From positions 1 to 52,704 of the forward strand of contig JAIRYI010000072.1 in assembly GCA_031267815.1 (NCBI GenBank): a DNA stretch of 52,704 bases, written 5' to 3'. The first letter of the stretch is position 1, and each line of letters opens with the position of its first letter. Positions 12,908 to 21,307 of the stretch are shown piece by piece. The notes under the pieces were generated by a model that saw only the letters and a program-made list of their open reading frames with translations, had not been told where the DNA came from and did no database searches. This stretch comes from Desulfarculales bacterium. GTDB taxonomy: Bacteria; Desulfobacterota; Desulfarculia; Desulfarculales; Desulfarculaceae. The position numbers and the translations under genes were made by a program.

Positions 12908-13596
12908 AAGTGGAAAAGCTGAATCAGTTTTACGGGGAAAGCAATATTTTGCGCGATGTGACCCTGCAAGCGCCTCCAGGGCAGTGTACCTGTCTGCTGG
13001 GCAGAAACGGGGTAGGCAAAACCACTCTTTTGCAGTGCGTAATGGGCCTTTTGCCCGCCCGCTCCGGACGTATTGTTTTTAACGGGCAGGATATAACCGG
13101 CTGGCCTCCGGAGCGGCGCGCCCGGACGGGGCTGGGTTATGTCCCTCAGGGGCGGCAGATTTTCCCTCTGCTGACAGTGGAGGAAAATTTGCGCATAGCT
13201 CTGCCTGCCAGACGGGACGGGAAGAGAAGCATCCCTGACAGCGTGTTTGCCTTCTTCCCGGTGCTTAAAGAAATGCTGCGCCGCCGGGGCGGAGACCTGT
13301 CCGGCGGACAGCAGCAACAACTGGCCATTGCCCGCGCTTTGGTCCTGGACCCGCTTTTTTTGATTTTAGATGAACCCACCGAAGGGATACAGCCCAACAT
13401 TGTGCAGGAAATTGTTGCTATTGTGGGCCGTTTGACTAAAGAAACAGGCTTAAGCGTGCTGCAGGTGGAACAGAAGGTCCCGGTGGCGCGCAAGATTGCC
13501 GCCAATTACGCCATTATGGAGCGCGGGCATATTGTGGATGCCGGGGCCATGGCCGGCTTGAGCGCGGAAGCTATAAAAAATTTTTTGAGCGTGTGA
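12901..13596 (+). CDS. urtE: Urea ABC transporter ATP-binding protein UrtE
   Basis: This is the second ATPase of the urea importer, 231 residues. It has Walker A GRNGVGKTT (34-42), the signature LSGGQQQQLAIARAL and Walker B FLILDEPTEGIQP. The GIQPN segment is shared with LivF and UrtE. The start is GTG at 12901, overlapping the urtD stop by 7 bases. The urease gene ureD begins only 12 bases after the stop, with no terminator between them. Transport and hydrolysis of urea therefore appear to be transcribed together. Confidence 0.93.
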   Translation: MLKVEKLNQFYGESNILRDVTLQAPPGQCTCLLGRNGVGKTTLLQCVMGLLPARSGRIVFNGQDITGWPPERRARTGLGYVPQGRQIFPLLTVEENLRIALPARRDGKRSIPDSVFAFFPVLKEMLRRRGGDLSGGQQQQLAIARALVLDPLFLILDEPTEGIQPNIVQEIVAIVGRLTKETGLSVLQVEQKVPVARKIAANYAIMERGHIVDAGAMAGLSAEAIKNFLSV

Positions 13597-13608
13597 GGAT
13601 TATTCTCC

Positions 13609-14520
13609 ATGGCAGAGCCAAAAGCGGCGCTTACCATATCCGGAGGCGCCTGGCCGGCGGAACTTGATTTCGTATTGAGCGCCCAACAGCGGCGCACAGT
13701 GCTTTCCCGTCTCCGTTTTCGCGGCCCCTTACGCATACAGCGGCCTTTTTATCCGGAAAACCGGACAGAAGGCAGTCTGGCTTTGCCTTGTCACTGTTAC
13801 CTTCTGCACCCTCCGGGCGGTTTAGTCAGCGGTGATCGCCTGCAAATACGCGGGCAGGTCGAGCGCGGGGCCCATGGCCTTATCACCACTCCCGCGGCCG
13901 CCAAGGTTTACCGCGCCGCTTTGAAGGGGAATCCGCAGTATCAGTCCGTGAAGGTGCGGGTGGAGGACGACGGCGTATTGGAATGGCTGCCCCAGGAAAC
14001 GATAGTGTTCAAAAACGCTGACGCGCGTCTTGAAACTTCTTTTTCCCTGAACAGGCACAGCCGGCTTATCGGCTGGGATATTCTTTGTCTGGGCCGCCCG
14101 GCCGCCGGAGAGGTCTTCAGCGCCGGCCGGATTCGCCAGGGGCTGCGGATTTGCCGCCGGGAAAATCCCCTGTTCAACGAGCTGCTGCGCCTGGAAGGAG
14201 AAAATGAGCTGCGGCTTTGCCGGCCCGGCCTGCAGGGGCAGACTGTGAGCGCCACTTTTTTTGCCTGCGGCCGGGAGGGAGACAAAGAAGATGAACAGGC
14301 TCTGCGCCGCGCCTGCGCCAGTCTCCAGGATATCAGCGAAAGCGGCGGCGAATTCCGCCCAGGGCTGACGGCCGCCACCTTCCGGGCCGGGCTGCTTCTG
14401 GCCCGCTATCTGGGCGCTCACGCCTCCGGGGCCAGAGATTTCTGCCTGACTGCCTGGCGGCTATTGCGGCCGCTCCTCTTGGGCCGCGCGGCCTGCGAGC
14501 CCAGAATTTGGCGAACTTGA
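13609..14520 (+). CDS. ureD: Urease accessory protein UreD
   Basis: UreD is the scaffold of the UreDFG complex that loads nickel into apo-urease. The 303-residue protein shows the family features RPFYPE, the [10 protein letters not shown] segment near residue 66 and [10 protein letters not shown] near residue 90. These mark the start of the UreD beta-helical fold. The first 30 residues before [10 protein letters not shown] are a variable extension. The ATG at 13609 is taken as the start, though the ribosome site is weak. The gene opens the urease part of the operon (order ureD, A, B, C, E, F, G). Confidence 0.93.
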   Translation: MAEPKAALTISGGAWPAELDFVLSAQQRRTVLSRLRFRGPLRIQRPFYPENRTEGSLALPCHCYLLHPPGGLVSGDRLQIRGQVERGAHGLITTPAAAKVYRAALKGNPQYQSVKVRVEDDGVLEWLPQETIVFKNADARLETSFSLNRHSRLIGWDILCLGRPAAGEVFSAGRIRQGLRICRRENPLFNELLRLEGENELRLCRPGLQGQTVSATFFACGREGDKEDEQALRRACASLQDISESGGEFRPGLTAATFRAGLLLARYLGAHASGARDFCLTAWRLLRPLLLGRAACEPRIWRT

Positions 14521-14552
14521 TTTTAACCCTTGAACCGCGGGAGAATAATGCT

Positions 14553-14855
14553 ATGGAACTGCTGCCCAGAGAAAAAGACAAATTACTGCTGTTCACCGCC
14601 GGACTGCTGGCGGAGCGGCGTCACTTGAGAGGGATCCGGCTTAATTATCCCGAAGCGGTGGCCTTTATAAGCCTGGCGATTCTGGAGGGCGCCCGCGAGG
14701 GGAAAAGCGTGGCCGAATTGATGGGCAGTTGCCGGGAGCTTCTCTCCCGCGGCCAGGTCATGGAAGGAATTCCGGAAATGCTCAAAGAAGTACAGGTGGA
14801 AGCCACTTTCCCGGACGGTTGCAAACTGGTGACGGTACACGACCCTATTCAGTGA
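14553..14855 (+). CDS. ureA: Urease gamma subunit
   Basis: This is the smallest structural subunit of urease. With the ATG at 14553 it is exactly 100 residues, the usual UreA length, and begins [14 protein letters not shown], the classic family N-terminus. The frame is open further upstream (an ATG-less start at 14508 would be possible), but the GGGAGA at about 14540 and the family length favour 14553. Conserved parts include [14 protein letters not shown] and the end [14 protein letters not shown]. Separate ureA and ureB genes are the typical bacterial form. Confidence 0.96.
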   Translation: MELLPREKDKLLLFTAGLLAERRHLRGIRLNYPEAVAFISLAILEGAREGKSVAELMGSCRELLSRGQVMEGIPEMLKEVQVEATFPDGCKLVTVHDPIQ

Positions 14856-14882
14856 ATTCCAAAATAAAGAGAGGGTTTAGTT

Positions 14883-15200
14883 ATGATACCGGGCGAATAT
14901 AAATTGCGGGATGAAGATATTGTTCTTAACCGGGGGCGCGCGGCGGTGGAAATAACCGTGGCCAACAGCGGGGACCGCCCGGTGCAAGTGGGGTCGCATT
15001 ATCATTTTTATGAGGTCAACCCGGCTTTGTTTTTTGAACGGGGGAAAGCCCTGGGCATGCGGCTGGATATTCCCGCCGGCACTTCGGTGCGCTTTGAGCC
15101 AGGCCAGTCGCGCCGGATAAGGCTGACCGCCTTTGCCGGCCAGCGGCTGATCTATGGCTTCCGCGGCGAAATTATGGGCCCGTGTCCGGAAAAGGAGTAA
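14883..15200 (+). CDS. ureB: Urease beta subunit
   Basis: The 105-residue protein is the beta-barrel subunit of urease. Family marks are MIPGEY at the start, [21 protein letters not shown] in the middle and the end [12 protein letters not shown]. The ATG at 14883 follows an AGAGAGGGTTT-type purine-rich site, 27 bases after ureA. The stop is 7 bases before the ureC start. Length and spacing match other three-subunit bacterial ureases. Confidence 0.96.
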   Translation: MIPGEYKLRDEDIVLNRGRAAVEITVANSGDRPVQVGSHYHFYEVNPALFFERGKALGMRLDIPAGTSVRFEPGQSRRIRLTAFAGQRLIYGFRGEIMGPCPEKE

Positions 15201-15207
15201 AAAAATT

Positions 15208-16914
15208 ATGCTGGAAATAGGGCGCAAGCAGTATGCGGAAATATTCGGCCCCACTGCCGGAGACCGTATCCGCCTGGCGGACACGGAACTTTGGCTGGAA
15301 ATTGAGCGGGACTTGACTGTTTATGGCGATGAAGTGTCTTTTGGCGGCGGCAAGGTCATCCGTGACGGCATGGGGCAGAGCCAGCGCGCTCAGGCCGCGG
15401 ACACGGTGATCACCAATGCGGTGGTTATGGATGTCAGCGGCATAGTTAAAGCCGATGTGGGCATAAAAGACGGAAGAATTATGGCTCTGGGCAAAGCGGG
15501 CAACCCTGACGTCCAGGAAGGAGTTTCCCTGATTATCGGTCCCGGAACGGAAATTATCGCCGGAGAAGGATGCCTGCTGACCGCCGGAGGCGTTGACAGC
15601 CACATTCATTTTATTGCTCCCCAGCAGGTAAATGAGGCCCTGGCCAGCGGCATCACCACCATGGTGGGAGGAGGCACCGGCCCGGCCACCGGGACCAACG
15701 CCACTACTTGCACTCCCGGGGCCTGGCATCTGGCCCGCATGATCATGGCCACCAATAATATGCCCATGAATTTCGCTTTTTTGGGCAAAGGCAACGCCAG
15801 CACCCCGGAGGCGCTGCGGGAACAGCTTAAGGCCGGCGCCTGCGCCCTCAAACTGCACGAGGACTGGGGCAGCACCCCGGCGGCCATTGACTGCTGTCTG
15901 CGAGTGGCGGAGGAATACGGAGTCCAGGTGGCTATTCACACTGACACCTTGAATGAAAGCGGTTTTGTGGAGGATACTCTGGCCGCTTTCCAAGGGCGGA
16001 CTATTCATACCTACCATACCGAGGGCGCGGGAGGCGGGCATGCTCCAGATATTTTGAAGGTCTGTTCGCTGCCTTATGTTCTGCCTTCATCCACTAATCC
16101 CACCCGGCCCTACACCGTCAACACTATTGACGAACACCTGGATATGCTCATGGTCTGCCACCATCTCAATCCGTCTCTGCCGGAAGATGTGGCTTTTGCC
16201 GATTCGCGCATCCGGCGGGAAACCATCGCGGCTGAAGACATTTTGCATGATATGGGAGTGATTTCCATGCTCTCATCTGATTCACAGGCCATGGGCCGGG
16301 TGGGCGAGGTAATTATCCGCACCTGGCAGACCGCCCATAAAATGAAAATTCAGCGCGGAAGTCTGGAACAGGATAAGGACGGCAATGACAATTTCAGGAT
16401 AAAACGCTATTTAGCCAAATATACCGTCAATCCGGCCATCACTCACGGCCTGGAGAAAGAAGTAGGCTCGGTCGAAGCGGGAAAACTGGCTGATCTGGTT
16501 TTGTGGAAACCCGCTTTTTTCGGAGTCAAGCCGCATCTGGTCATCAAAAACGGGACTATTGCCATGGCGCCCATGGGCGACATTAATGCTTCCATTCCTA
16601 CCCCGCAGCCCTGTTGCTACCGGCCCATGTTCGGGGCTTTCGGCGCCGCCGGCGCCGCTTCCGGCCTGACCTTTGTCTGTCAGGCGGCTTTAGACGAGGG
16701 CCTGGAAAAACGGCTGCGCGCGCAAGGGGTCACCCGCCGGCTGACCGCCTGCGCCAATCCGCGGGGAAGATCTAAAAAAGATATGGTTCTCAACAGCGCC
16801 ACGCCTGAACTGGAGGTGGACGCGCAAACCTATGAAGTCCGGGCGGACGGACAACTGCTGACCTGTGAGCCGGCTTATGTGTTACCTATGGCTCAGCGAT
16901 ATTTCCTGTTTTAA
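15208..16914 (+). CDS. ureC: Urease alpha (catalytic) subunit
   Basis: UreC holds the di-nickel centre that hydrolyses urea to ammonia and carbamate. The protein is 568 residues from the ATG at 15208, where AAGGAG lies 8 bases upstream. A frame extension to 15154 lacks family support. All active-site residues are present: His132 and His134 (SHIHFI), carbamylated Lys215 and His217 (KLHEDWG), His244, His270, flap residues Cys317 and His318 (VCHHL) and Asp358 (SSDSQAMGR). Numbering is offset by two from the Klebsiella enzyme. No inactivating change is seen, so the enzyme should be functional if nickel is supplied. Confidence 0.98.
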   Translation: MLEIGRKQYAEIFGPTAGDRIRLADTELWLEIERDLTVYGDEVSFGGGKVIRDGMGQSQRAQAADTVITNAVVMDVSGIVKADVGIKDGRIMALGKAGNPDVQEGVSLIIGPGTEIIAGEGCLLTAGGVDSHIHFIAPQQVNEALASGITTMVGGGTGPATGTNATTCTPGAWHLARMIMATNNMPMNFAFLGKGNASTPEALREQLKAGACALKLHEDWGSTPAAIDCCLRVAEEYGVQVAIHTDTLNESGFVEDTLAAFQGRTIHTYHTEGAGGGHAPDILKVCSLPYVLPSSTNPTRPYTVNTIDEHLDMLMVCHHLNPSLPEDVAFADSRIRRETIAAEDILHDMGVISMLSSDSQAMGRVGEVIIRTWQTAHKMKIQRGSLEQDKDGNDNFRIKRYLAKYTVNPAITHGLEKEVGSVEAGKLADLVLWKPAFFGVKPHLVIKNGTIAMAPMGDINASIPTPQPCCYRPMFGAFGAAGAASGLTFVCQAALDEGLEKRLRAQGVTRRLTACANPRGRSKKDMVLNSATPELEVDAQTYEVRADGQLLTCEPAYVLPMAQRYFLF

Positions 16915-16930
16915 GGGAGAGAGGAAAGCT

Positions 16931-17371
16931 ATGCTGGAATTTATTGAAAATATCGGATTCCATCCCGAAATCAGCGCCGATGAAACCGTGTCTTTGGATT
17001 ACGGGCAGCGGGTCAAGGCCCGGCAGAAAGTGTTTCTGGACAGCGGAAGCGAAGCCGGTCTCTTTTTGCCGCACGGCCGGACGCTGACGGAGGGGGATAT
17101 ATTGCGAACCGCCGCCGGGGTAAAGGTCAGGGTGGCCTGCAAAGCGGAGGAAGTAGTCACGGCCCAGGCTTCTCAGGGGGAGAGCCTGGCCCAGGCCTGT
17201 TATCATTTCGGCAACCGCCACGCGGCGGTGCAGATAGGCCAATTATGGCTGCGTTTTCTCCCCGATCAGGTTTTGGAAACCCTGGCCCGCCGTCTGGGTC
17301 TGGCGGTTTTTAGGGAAAAGGCTGTGTTCACGCCGGAGAACGGGGCTTATCACAATCATCATCAGGCCTAG
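16931..17371 (+). CDS. ureE: Urease accessory nickel metallochaperone UreE
   Basis: UreE carries nickel to the UreG-UreD-UreF complex. The 146-residue protein from the ATG at 16931 (GAGGAAAG just upstream) has the N-terminal peptide-binding domain, with LFLPHGRTLTEGDIL near residue 45. It also has the C-terminal metal domain with YHFGNRHAAVQIG near residue 95. The C-terminal tail has only a short His cluster (HNHH) instead of the long His tail of Klebsiella UreE, so nickel storage is probably limited. The stop is 4 bases before the ureF start. Confidence 0.94.
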   Translation: MLEFIENIGFHPEISADETVSLDYGQRVKARQKVFLDSGSEAGLFLPHGRTLTEGDILRTAAGVKVRVACKAEEVVTAQASQGESLAQACYHFGNRHAAVQIGQLWLRFLPDQVLETLARRLGLAVFREKAVFTPENGAYHNHHQA

Positions 17372-17375
17372 GAGC

Positions 17376-18095
17376 GTGTTAACTTTAAACGCCAATGCTA
17401 TAAGCGAGCAAAGGGAAGGGGCGGGGTCTGACATCTTGCGCCTGCTGTATATGGCCAGCCCAGCCCGGCCTGTGGGCGGCTTTGCCTGGTCGCAGGGCCT
17501 GGGGCAGGCCTGCGCGGCCCGCCTGGTCACAGACGCGGCCAGTCTGCGGGACTGGTTGCGGGCAATTCTCCATTACGGGCTGGGACGCCTGGATTTGCCT
17601 CTTTTACTGCGCTCCCTGCGGGCAGCGGCGGGCGGGCGGGCGGAACATCTGCTCCATTGGGACAGACTGTCTCTGGCCGGAAGGGAAAGCGCGGAGTTGT
17701 GGATGGAAGAAAGGGAAACAGGGCGGGCGCTTACCCGCCTGCTCAGTTCGCAGCGGCTTTGGCCCGGCTGGCTGCCGCCGGAAGTTCAATTGGGTTATGT
17801 GGCCGCTTTTGCCCTGCTGGCGTCCGGGCTTAAATTTCATTCCCAGGATTACAGGCTGGTGGCGTCGGCTTTCACTTGGAACTGGCTGGAAAATCAGGTC
17901 AGCGTTGCCGCTAAATGCCTGCCTTTAGGGCAGAGCGCGCTTCAAAGCCTTCTGCTGGAATTGATGGACGAGGTTGCCTGGGCGGTGGAAGCGGCCGCCG
18001 GGCTGGATGACGGCGACATTGGGGCCTCGCTGCCCGGTCAGGCCGTGATGAGCGCCAGGCATGAACGGCAGCATTCCCGTATGTTCAGGAGCTGA
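17376..18095 (+). CDS. ureF: Urease accessory protein UreF
   Basis: UreF binds UreD and acts as the checkpoint for GTP-dependent nickel insertion by UreG. The 239-residue helical protein has the family segment [20 protein letters not shown] (about 26-45) and a central Ala/Leu-rich helical bundle. The start is GTG at 17376, with GGAG overlapping the end of ureE. The first 22 residues are not conserved. The 55-base gap to ureG is the largest inside the ure block and holds only the ureG ribosome site. Confidence 0.92.
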   Translation: MLTLNANAISEQREGAGSDILRLLYMASPARPVGGFAWSQGLGQACAARLVTDAASLRDWLRAILHYGLGRLDLPLLLRSLRAAAGGRAEHLLHWDRLSLAGRESAELWMEERETGRALTRLLSSQRLWPGWLPPEVQLGYVAAFALLASGLKFHSQDYRLVASAFTWNWLENQVSVAAKCLPLGQSALQSLLLELMDEVAWAVEAAAGLDDGDIGASLPGQAVMSARHERQHSRMFRS

Positions 18096-18150
18096 AATAT
18101 TCGCCGGCCGGAATGTATGGGCGCGGTTTTTACTGCAAAAGGAACTGCTA

Positions 18151-18762
18151 ATGAAACGAGAATGTCTGCGGGTGGGAGTGGGCGGCCCGGTGGGATCGGG
18201 CAAAACCGCTTTATTGTATCATCTGTGCCGCCGGATGAGCCGCCGCTATGATATGGCGGTTATCACCAATGATATTTACACCAGAGAAGACGCGGAATTT
18301 TTAGCCCGGCGCAAGGCCCTGGCGCCTGAGCGTATCCTGGGAGTGGAAACCGGCGGCTGCCCCCATACCGCCATCCGTGAAGATGCTTCTATGAACATAG
18401 GGGCGACGGAAGAAATGCTGCGCCGTCATCCTGGGCTGGAGCTTATATTCATTGAGAGTGGGGGAGACAATCTCTCGGCCACTTTCAGCCCGGAACTGGC
18501 GGACCTCACCATTTATGTAATTGACGTCAGCGGAGGAGACAAAATCCCCCGCAAAGGCGGGCCTGGGGTTGTCCGTTCCGGCCTGCTGGTTATCAATAAA
18601 ACCGATCTTGCCCCTTATGTGGGCGCCTCCCTGGAAGTCATGGAGCGCGACGCCGCCCGGATGCGCGAGGGCCGCCCTTTTGTTTTCACTGAACTTAGAA
18701 GCGGCGCGGGCATTGAGCCGGTAATTGATTTTATTATTCATGAAGGCATGCTTTCAGCGTAA
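18151..18762 (+). CDS. ureG: Urease accessory GTPase UreG
   Basis: UreG is a SIMIBI-class GTPase that powers nickel delivery to urease. The 203-residue protein from the ATG at 18151 (AAAGGA upstream) has the P-loop GGPVGSGKT (11-19), the nickel-binding Cys-Pro-His motif at 70-72 in [13 protein letters not shown], and the base-recognition motif NKTDLAP. The frame is open for 30 codons upstream, but these overlap the end of ureF and lack family similarity. It is the last urease accessory gene; no dedicated nickel permease gene is in the window. Confidence 0.96.
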   Translation: MKRECLRVGVGGPVGSGKTALLYHLCRRMSRRYDMAVITNDIYTREDAEFLARRKALAPERILGVETGGCPHTAIREDASMNIGATEEMLRRHPGLELIFIESGGDNLSATFSPELADLTIYVIDVSGGDKIPRKGGPGVVRSGLLVINKTDLAPYVGASLEVMERDAARMREGRPFVFTELRSGAGIEPVIDFIIHEGMLSA

Positions 18763-18806
18763 AAAACGGTTTGACCGGCCCTGATAAAGGGCCAGGAGGT
18801 GACAAA

Positions 18807-20054
18807 ATGCTCAACAGCGGCGACACTGCCTTTATGCTGCTGGCGGCGGTACTGGTGTTCATTATGACCCCGGGGCTCGGTTTCTTTTACGGCGGGCTGG
18901 GGCGCAGAAAAAATGTAACCAACAACTTGCTGGCAACAGTATCTATTATGGGCCTGGGTATGGTCATGTGGATATTGCTGGGTTATTCCCTGACTTTTGG
19001 CGGTAACAATTTCGGCGTTATCGGCTCGCTGCGCCACTTGGCATTAGGCGGCATAAGCCTGGGAGAAGCCTCTCCTTATGCGGAAAATATCCCCTCCCTG
19101 GCTTTCATTTCCTTTCAGATGATGTTTGCCCTTATAACGCCGGCCATTATAACCGGAGCGATTGCCGGGCGGATGAAATTTAAAGCTCTGTTCATTTTTA
19201 TCGCCTGCTGGTCACTGTTGGTATATTATCCCCTGGCTCATATGGTATGGGGCGAGGGGGGCATACTGGGCGCCAGCGGTCTGGGAGCGGTGGATTTCGC
19301 CGGCGGCAATGTGGTACATATCAGTTCAGGGGTGAGCGGGCTGGTGCTGTGCGCTATTCTGGGGCGGCGCCATGGCTATGAAACCACCCTTTACCGGATG
19401 CACAATCTGCCTTTTGTGGCCTTGGGCATGGCTCTGCTGTGGTGCGGCTGGTTTGGGTTTAACGCGGGCAATGCCTTGGGCGCCAACGCTCTGGCCGCCC
19501 ACGCCTTCATGACCAGCGCGGCCGCCAGCGCGGCCGGGCTTTTATCCTGGATGCTGCTGGACGTGCTGCGCAATCGCCGCCCCACTCTGATAAGTTCCTG
19601 CACCGGAGTGGTGGCCGGCCTGGTGGCCATAACTCCGGCCGCCGGGTTTGTACCCATAGGCGCCGCTTTGCTTATTGGGGCCGGATCCGGGCCTGTCTGC
19701 TATTTCGGCATTATTCTGATAAAGAAAAAGCTGAAAATTGATGACGCTCTGGACGCCTTTGGCTGCCATGGGATCGGCGGCATATGGGGAGGACTTATGA
19801 CCGGCGTTTTTGCCGATCCCACGATAAATGAAGCCGCCGCCGCCGGGTTGTTTTGGGGAGAAAGCCGCCAGTTCACGGCTCAAATAATCGCGATCGCGGT
19901 GAGCATGGCCCTGGCCGGAGCGGGAACCTTGATTTGCGCCAGCCTGACCCGCGGTTTCACGCCCCTGAGAGTCAGCAAGCGCGATGAGCTAATCGGCCTG
20001 GACATGTCGCAGCACGGCGAAACCGCTTATCCTTCTTTTACCGGTCTGGATTAG
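18807..20054 (+). CDS. amtB: Ammonium channel AmtB
   Basis: This is a membrane channel for ammonium, 415 residues, with about eleven membrane helices. The start is the ATG at 18807, preceded by AGGAGGT. The protein begins MLNSGDTAFMLLAAV, the mature-type N-terminus without a long signal. The twin histidines of the pore are present in VVHISSGVSGLV (about residue 170) and in DAFGCHGIGGIWGG (about residue 310). It follows ureG by 44 bases, so it is probably in the same transcript. The PII gene downstream is the usual partner that plugs the channel when nitrogen is plentiful. Confidence 0.95.
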   Translation: MLNSGDTAFMLLAAVLVFIMTPGLGFFYGGLGRRKNVTNNLLATVSIMGLGMVMWILLGYSLTFGGNNFGVIGSLRHLALGGISLGEASPYAENIPSLAFISFQMMFALITPAIITGAIAGRMKFKALFIFIACWSLLVYYPLAHMVWGEGGILGASGLGAVDFAGGNVVHISSGVSGLVLCAILGRRHGYETTLYRMHNLPFVALGMALLWCGWFGFNAGNALGANALAAHAFMTSAAASAAGLLSWMLLDVLRNRRPTLISSCTGVVAGLVAITPAAGFVPIGAALLIGAGSGPVCYFGIILIKKKLKIDDALDAFGCHGIGGIWGGLMTGVFADPTINEAAAAGLFWGESRQFTAQIIAIAVSMALAGAGTLICASLTRGFTPLRVSKRDELIGLDMSQHGETAYPSFTGLD

Positions 20055-20070
20055 AGCATATTCGCTTTGC

Positions 20071-20148
20071 GGCCTGCTGTATATTACAAAAATGTTTTGA
20101 CCCGCTTAAGTTTGGGATTTGCCGCGCTCGAAATATGAAGTATTTCGA
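20071..20148 (+). repeat. Diverged mosaic palindromic repeat between amtB and the PII gene
   Basis: The gap begins with GGCCTG and an AT-rich segment resembling 4969-4992 (18 of 24 bases alike by eye). It continues with a GCTTAAGTTTGGGAT core that resembles GCTGAAGTTTTGGGAT at 5005-5020, and then GCCGC. It ends in a palindrome with 8-base arms, TCGAAATA (20128-20135) and TATTTCGA (20141-20148), around TGAAG. I read it as a decayed member of the same intergenic repeat family. It may also affect relative expression of amtB and the PII gene. Confidence 0.45.
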
Positions 20149-20211
20149 AAGGTTTAAGGCTTTCACCACGCTTAAAGCCTCAACCGCCCAATCAAATAGG
20201 AGAGGAAGCCT

Positions 20212-20556
20212 ATGATCAAAATTGAAGCCATTGTGCGCCAGGAAAAACTGGAAGACGTCAAAAGCGCGCTTAACGCGATCGAGGTAAACGGAATTACCGT
20301 CTTTCAGGTAATGGGCTGCGGCGCCCAGAAGGGATATTCGGAAATGGTGCGCGGGAGCAAAGTGGATGTAAGCCTGCTCCCCAAAGTAAAATTTGAAATA
20401 GTCGTATCTTCCGCGGAATGGGAGCAGAAAGTGATTCAGTCCATTCAGGAGGCCGCTTTTACCGGCAATATAGGAGACGGTAAAATTTTCAGCTATGATC
20501 TGCGCAGCGCCATCCGCATCCGAACCTGCGAAACCGGATACGACGCTTTAAATTAG
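20212..20556 (+). CDS. Nitrogen regulatory PII protein (GlnK/GlnB family)
   Basis: PII proteins are trimeric sensors of 2-oxoglutarate and ATP/ADP, and when encoded beside amtB they usually block the channel. The 114-residue protein has the second PII signature TGNIGDGKIFSYDL and the conserved LPKVKFEIVV strand. The T-loop (about residues 37-55) is QKGYSEMVRGSKVDVSLL. Position 51, the tyrosine uridylylated by GlnD in enteric bacteria, is valine here. Position 46 is also valine. Control by uridylylation is therefore unlikely, and ligand binding alone may control it. The ATG at 20212 follows AGGAGAGGAAG. A strong hairpin ends the gene. Confidence 0.93.
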   Translation: MIKIEAIVRQEKLEDVKSALNAIEVNGITVFQVMGCGAQKGYSEMVRGSKVDVSLLPKVKFEIVVSSAEWEQKVIQSIQEAAFTGNIGDGKIFSYDLRSAIRIRTCETGYDALN

Positions 20557-20596
20557 TCTTTCCTGAAAAAGCCGAAGCCGGCTTTTTCAGGAAAGA
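20557..20596 (+). terminator. Hairpin terminator after the PII gene
   Basis: Perfect 17-base arms (20557-20573 and 20580-20596) around a six-base loop begin right after the TAG stop. The arms contain A5 and T5 runs, so the stem is read similarly on either strand. No long T tract follows. It is the likely end of the amtB-PII transcript. Confidence 0.65.
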
Positions 20597-20622
20597 ACGC
20601 TTGCTTTCAGGCGCCGATCTTA

Positions 20623-20699
20623 GCGGCCGTGAGCCAAGTAAATTGTGGCAAAGCCCTCACCGCGTCCGTTCGATAAATCGACCGGGATAGCCAATCCTG
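20623..20699 (+). repeat. Mosaic repeat module, TAAATTG..GACCGGGATA type
   Basis: The segment carries GGCAAAGCCCT followed by AAATCGACCGGGATA and an ATCC end. The same words in the same order occur at 43847-43906, directly before the MoxR gene, with a spacer about 15 bases shorter. No open frame with coding signs covers it. I take it as another building block of the intergenic repeat family. Confidence 0.55.
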
Positions 20700-20707
20700 A
20701 AAAGAAA

Positions 20708-20743
20708 CCTTTGCAAATTGCCGGCCACGGCAATTTGCAAAGG
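20708..20743 (+). repeat. Perfect 16-base inverted repeat
   Basis: Arms 20708-20723 (CCTTTGCAAATTGCCG) and 20728-20743 are perfectly complementary around the four-base loop GCCA. There is no T tract on either side. It lies between the end of the nitrogen block and the convergent small cysteine-rich gene. It could terminate either transcript or be part of the repeat mosaic that starts at 20623. Confidence 0.6.
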
Positions 20744-20808
20744 TATAGTCGGCAAAACATGGTTAAAGCCGGCTATGCTTTCATGACAAGATATTCGCAA
20801 AAGCGATT

Positions 20809-21027
20809 TTATTTTTTCTTGCTGGCGCGCTTGCTTGCTTTCAAGGGGTTGATTTTAGCCGCGCTTTTAGCTTCCGTTTTGACATGGGTGGCAAAATTGC
20901 ATACTCCCAGACGCCATTTGGCGGAAGGGTTGGGATAACTCTGGCAATATACCGATTCTCCCTCGGTCACAGTGCGGTCGCATCCCTGGCAGGAATCAAT
21001 AATGGGCAAAGCGGTTGGATTTAACAT
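20809..21027 (-). CDS. Small cysteine-rich protein with basic tail
   Basis: The 72-residue protein has Cys13, Cys16, Cys28 and Cys43, then His48, in the pattern CxxC...CxxYPxPxxKWRxGxCNxATH. The last 22 residues are rich in Lys, Ala and Ser. The Cys pattern suggests a small zinc- or iron-sulphur-binding fold, and the tail a nucleic-acid contact; both are inferences. I recall similar short proteins from Desulfovibrio-type genomes but no assigned function. The start is the ATG at 21027, with AAGGAG about 8 bases upstream. The overlapping plus-strand frame (20645-20938) lacks a ribosome site and is rejected in favour of this one. Confidence 0.7.
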   Translation of the reverse strand: MLNPTALPIIDSCQGCDRTVTEGESVYCQSYPNPSAKWRLGVCNFATHVKTEAKSAAKINPLKASKRASKKK

Positions 21028-21168
21028 AAAATTTCTCCTTATAGCAGCATAAAATTATTACGCTCACAGAAATAAACCCTAAACATAGCATCTTAACAGT
21101 TTTATGGCAAATTAAAATCAAACTTGCCCGCCCGGCGCGGAAACGGCCGTTATTATGGCCGGGCTTTA

Positions 21169-21264
21169 CCGCCATAGCGGCGGGAACGAACCCAAAACTT
21201 CAGCTTTGGGGCGATGTGATCCTCATAAATCACCTCCCAAGGTGATTTATGAAATGAACTCTAG
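21169..21264 (+). repeat. Mosaic palindromic repeat, copy 1 (96 bases)
   Basis: The unit contains three hairpins in a row. CCGC-CATA-GCGG is first. CCCAAA and TTTGGG around AACTTCAGC is second. The third has 12-base arms, TCATAAATCACC and its complement, around TCCCAA. It ends GAACTCTAG. It differs from copy 2 at five of 96 positions. None of the hairpins is followed by a T run, so simple termination does not explain the structure. Confidence 0.85.
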
Positions 21265-21303
21265 AAGTCATTAATGACTTCTAAGACCGGACAGCATGTC
21301 CGG
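21263..21303 (+). repeat. Palindrome pair linking the two repeat copies
   Basis: GAAGTCATTAATGACTTC (21263-21280) is a perfect 18-base palindrome. CCGGACA-GCA-TGTCCGG follows (21287-21303). The same two palindromes, in the same order and followed by the same CCGCCATAGCGG unit, occur at 43746-43790. Confidence 0.85.
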
Positions 21304-21307
21304 TACG

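Noticed and set aside
20645-20938. Plus-strand frame of 97 codons after the PII gene
   Set aside because: It runs through repeat modules, has no ribosome site and overlaps the better supported cysteine-rich gene on the other strand.
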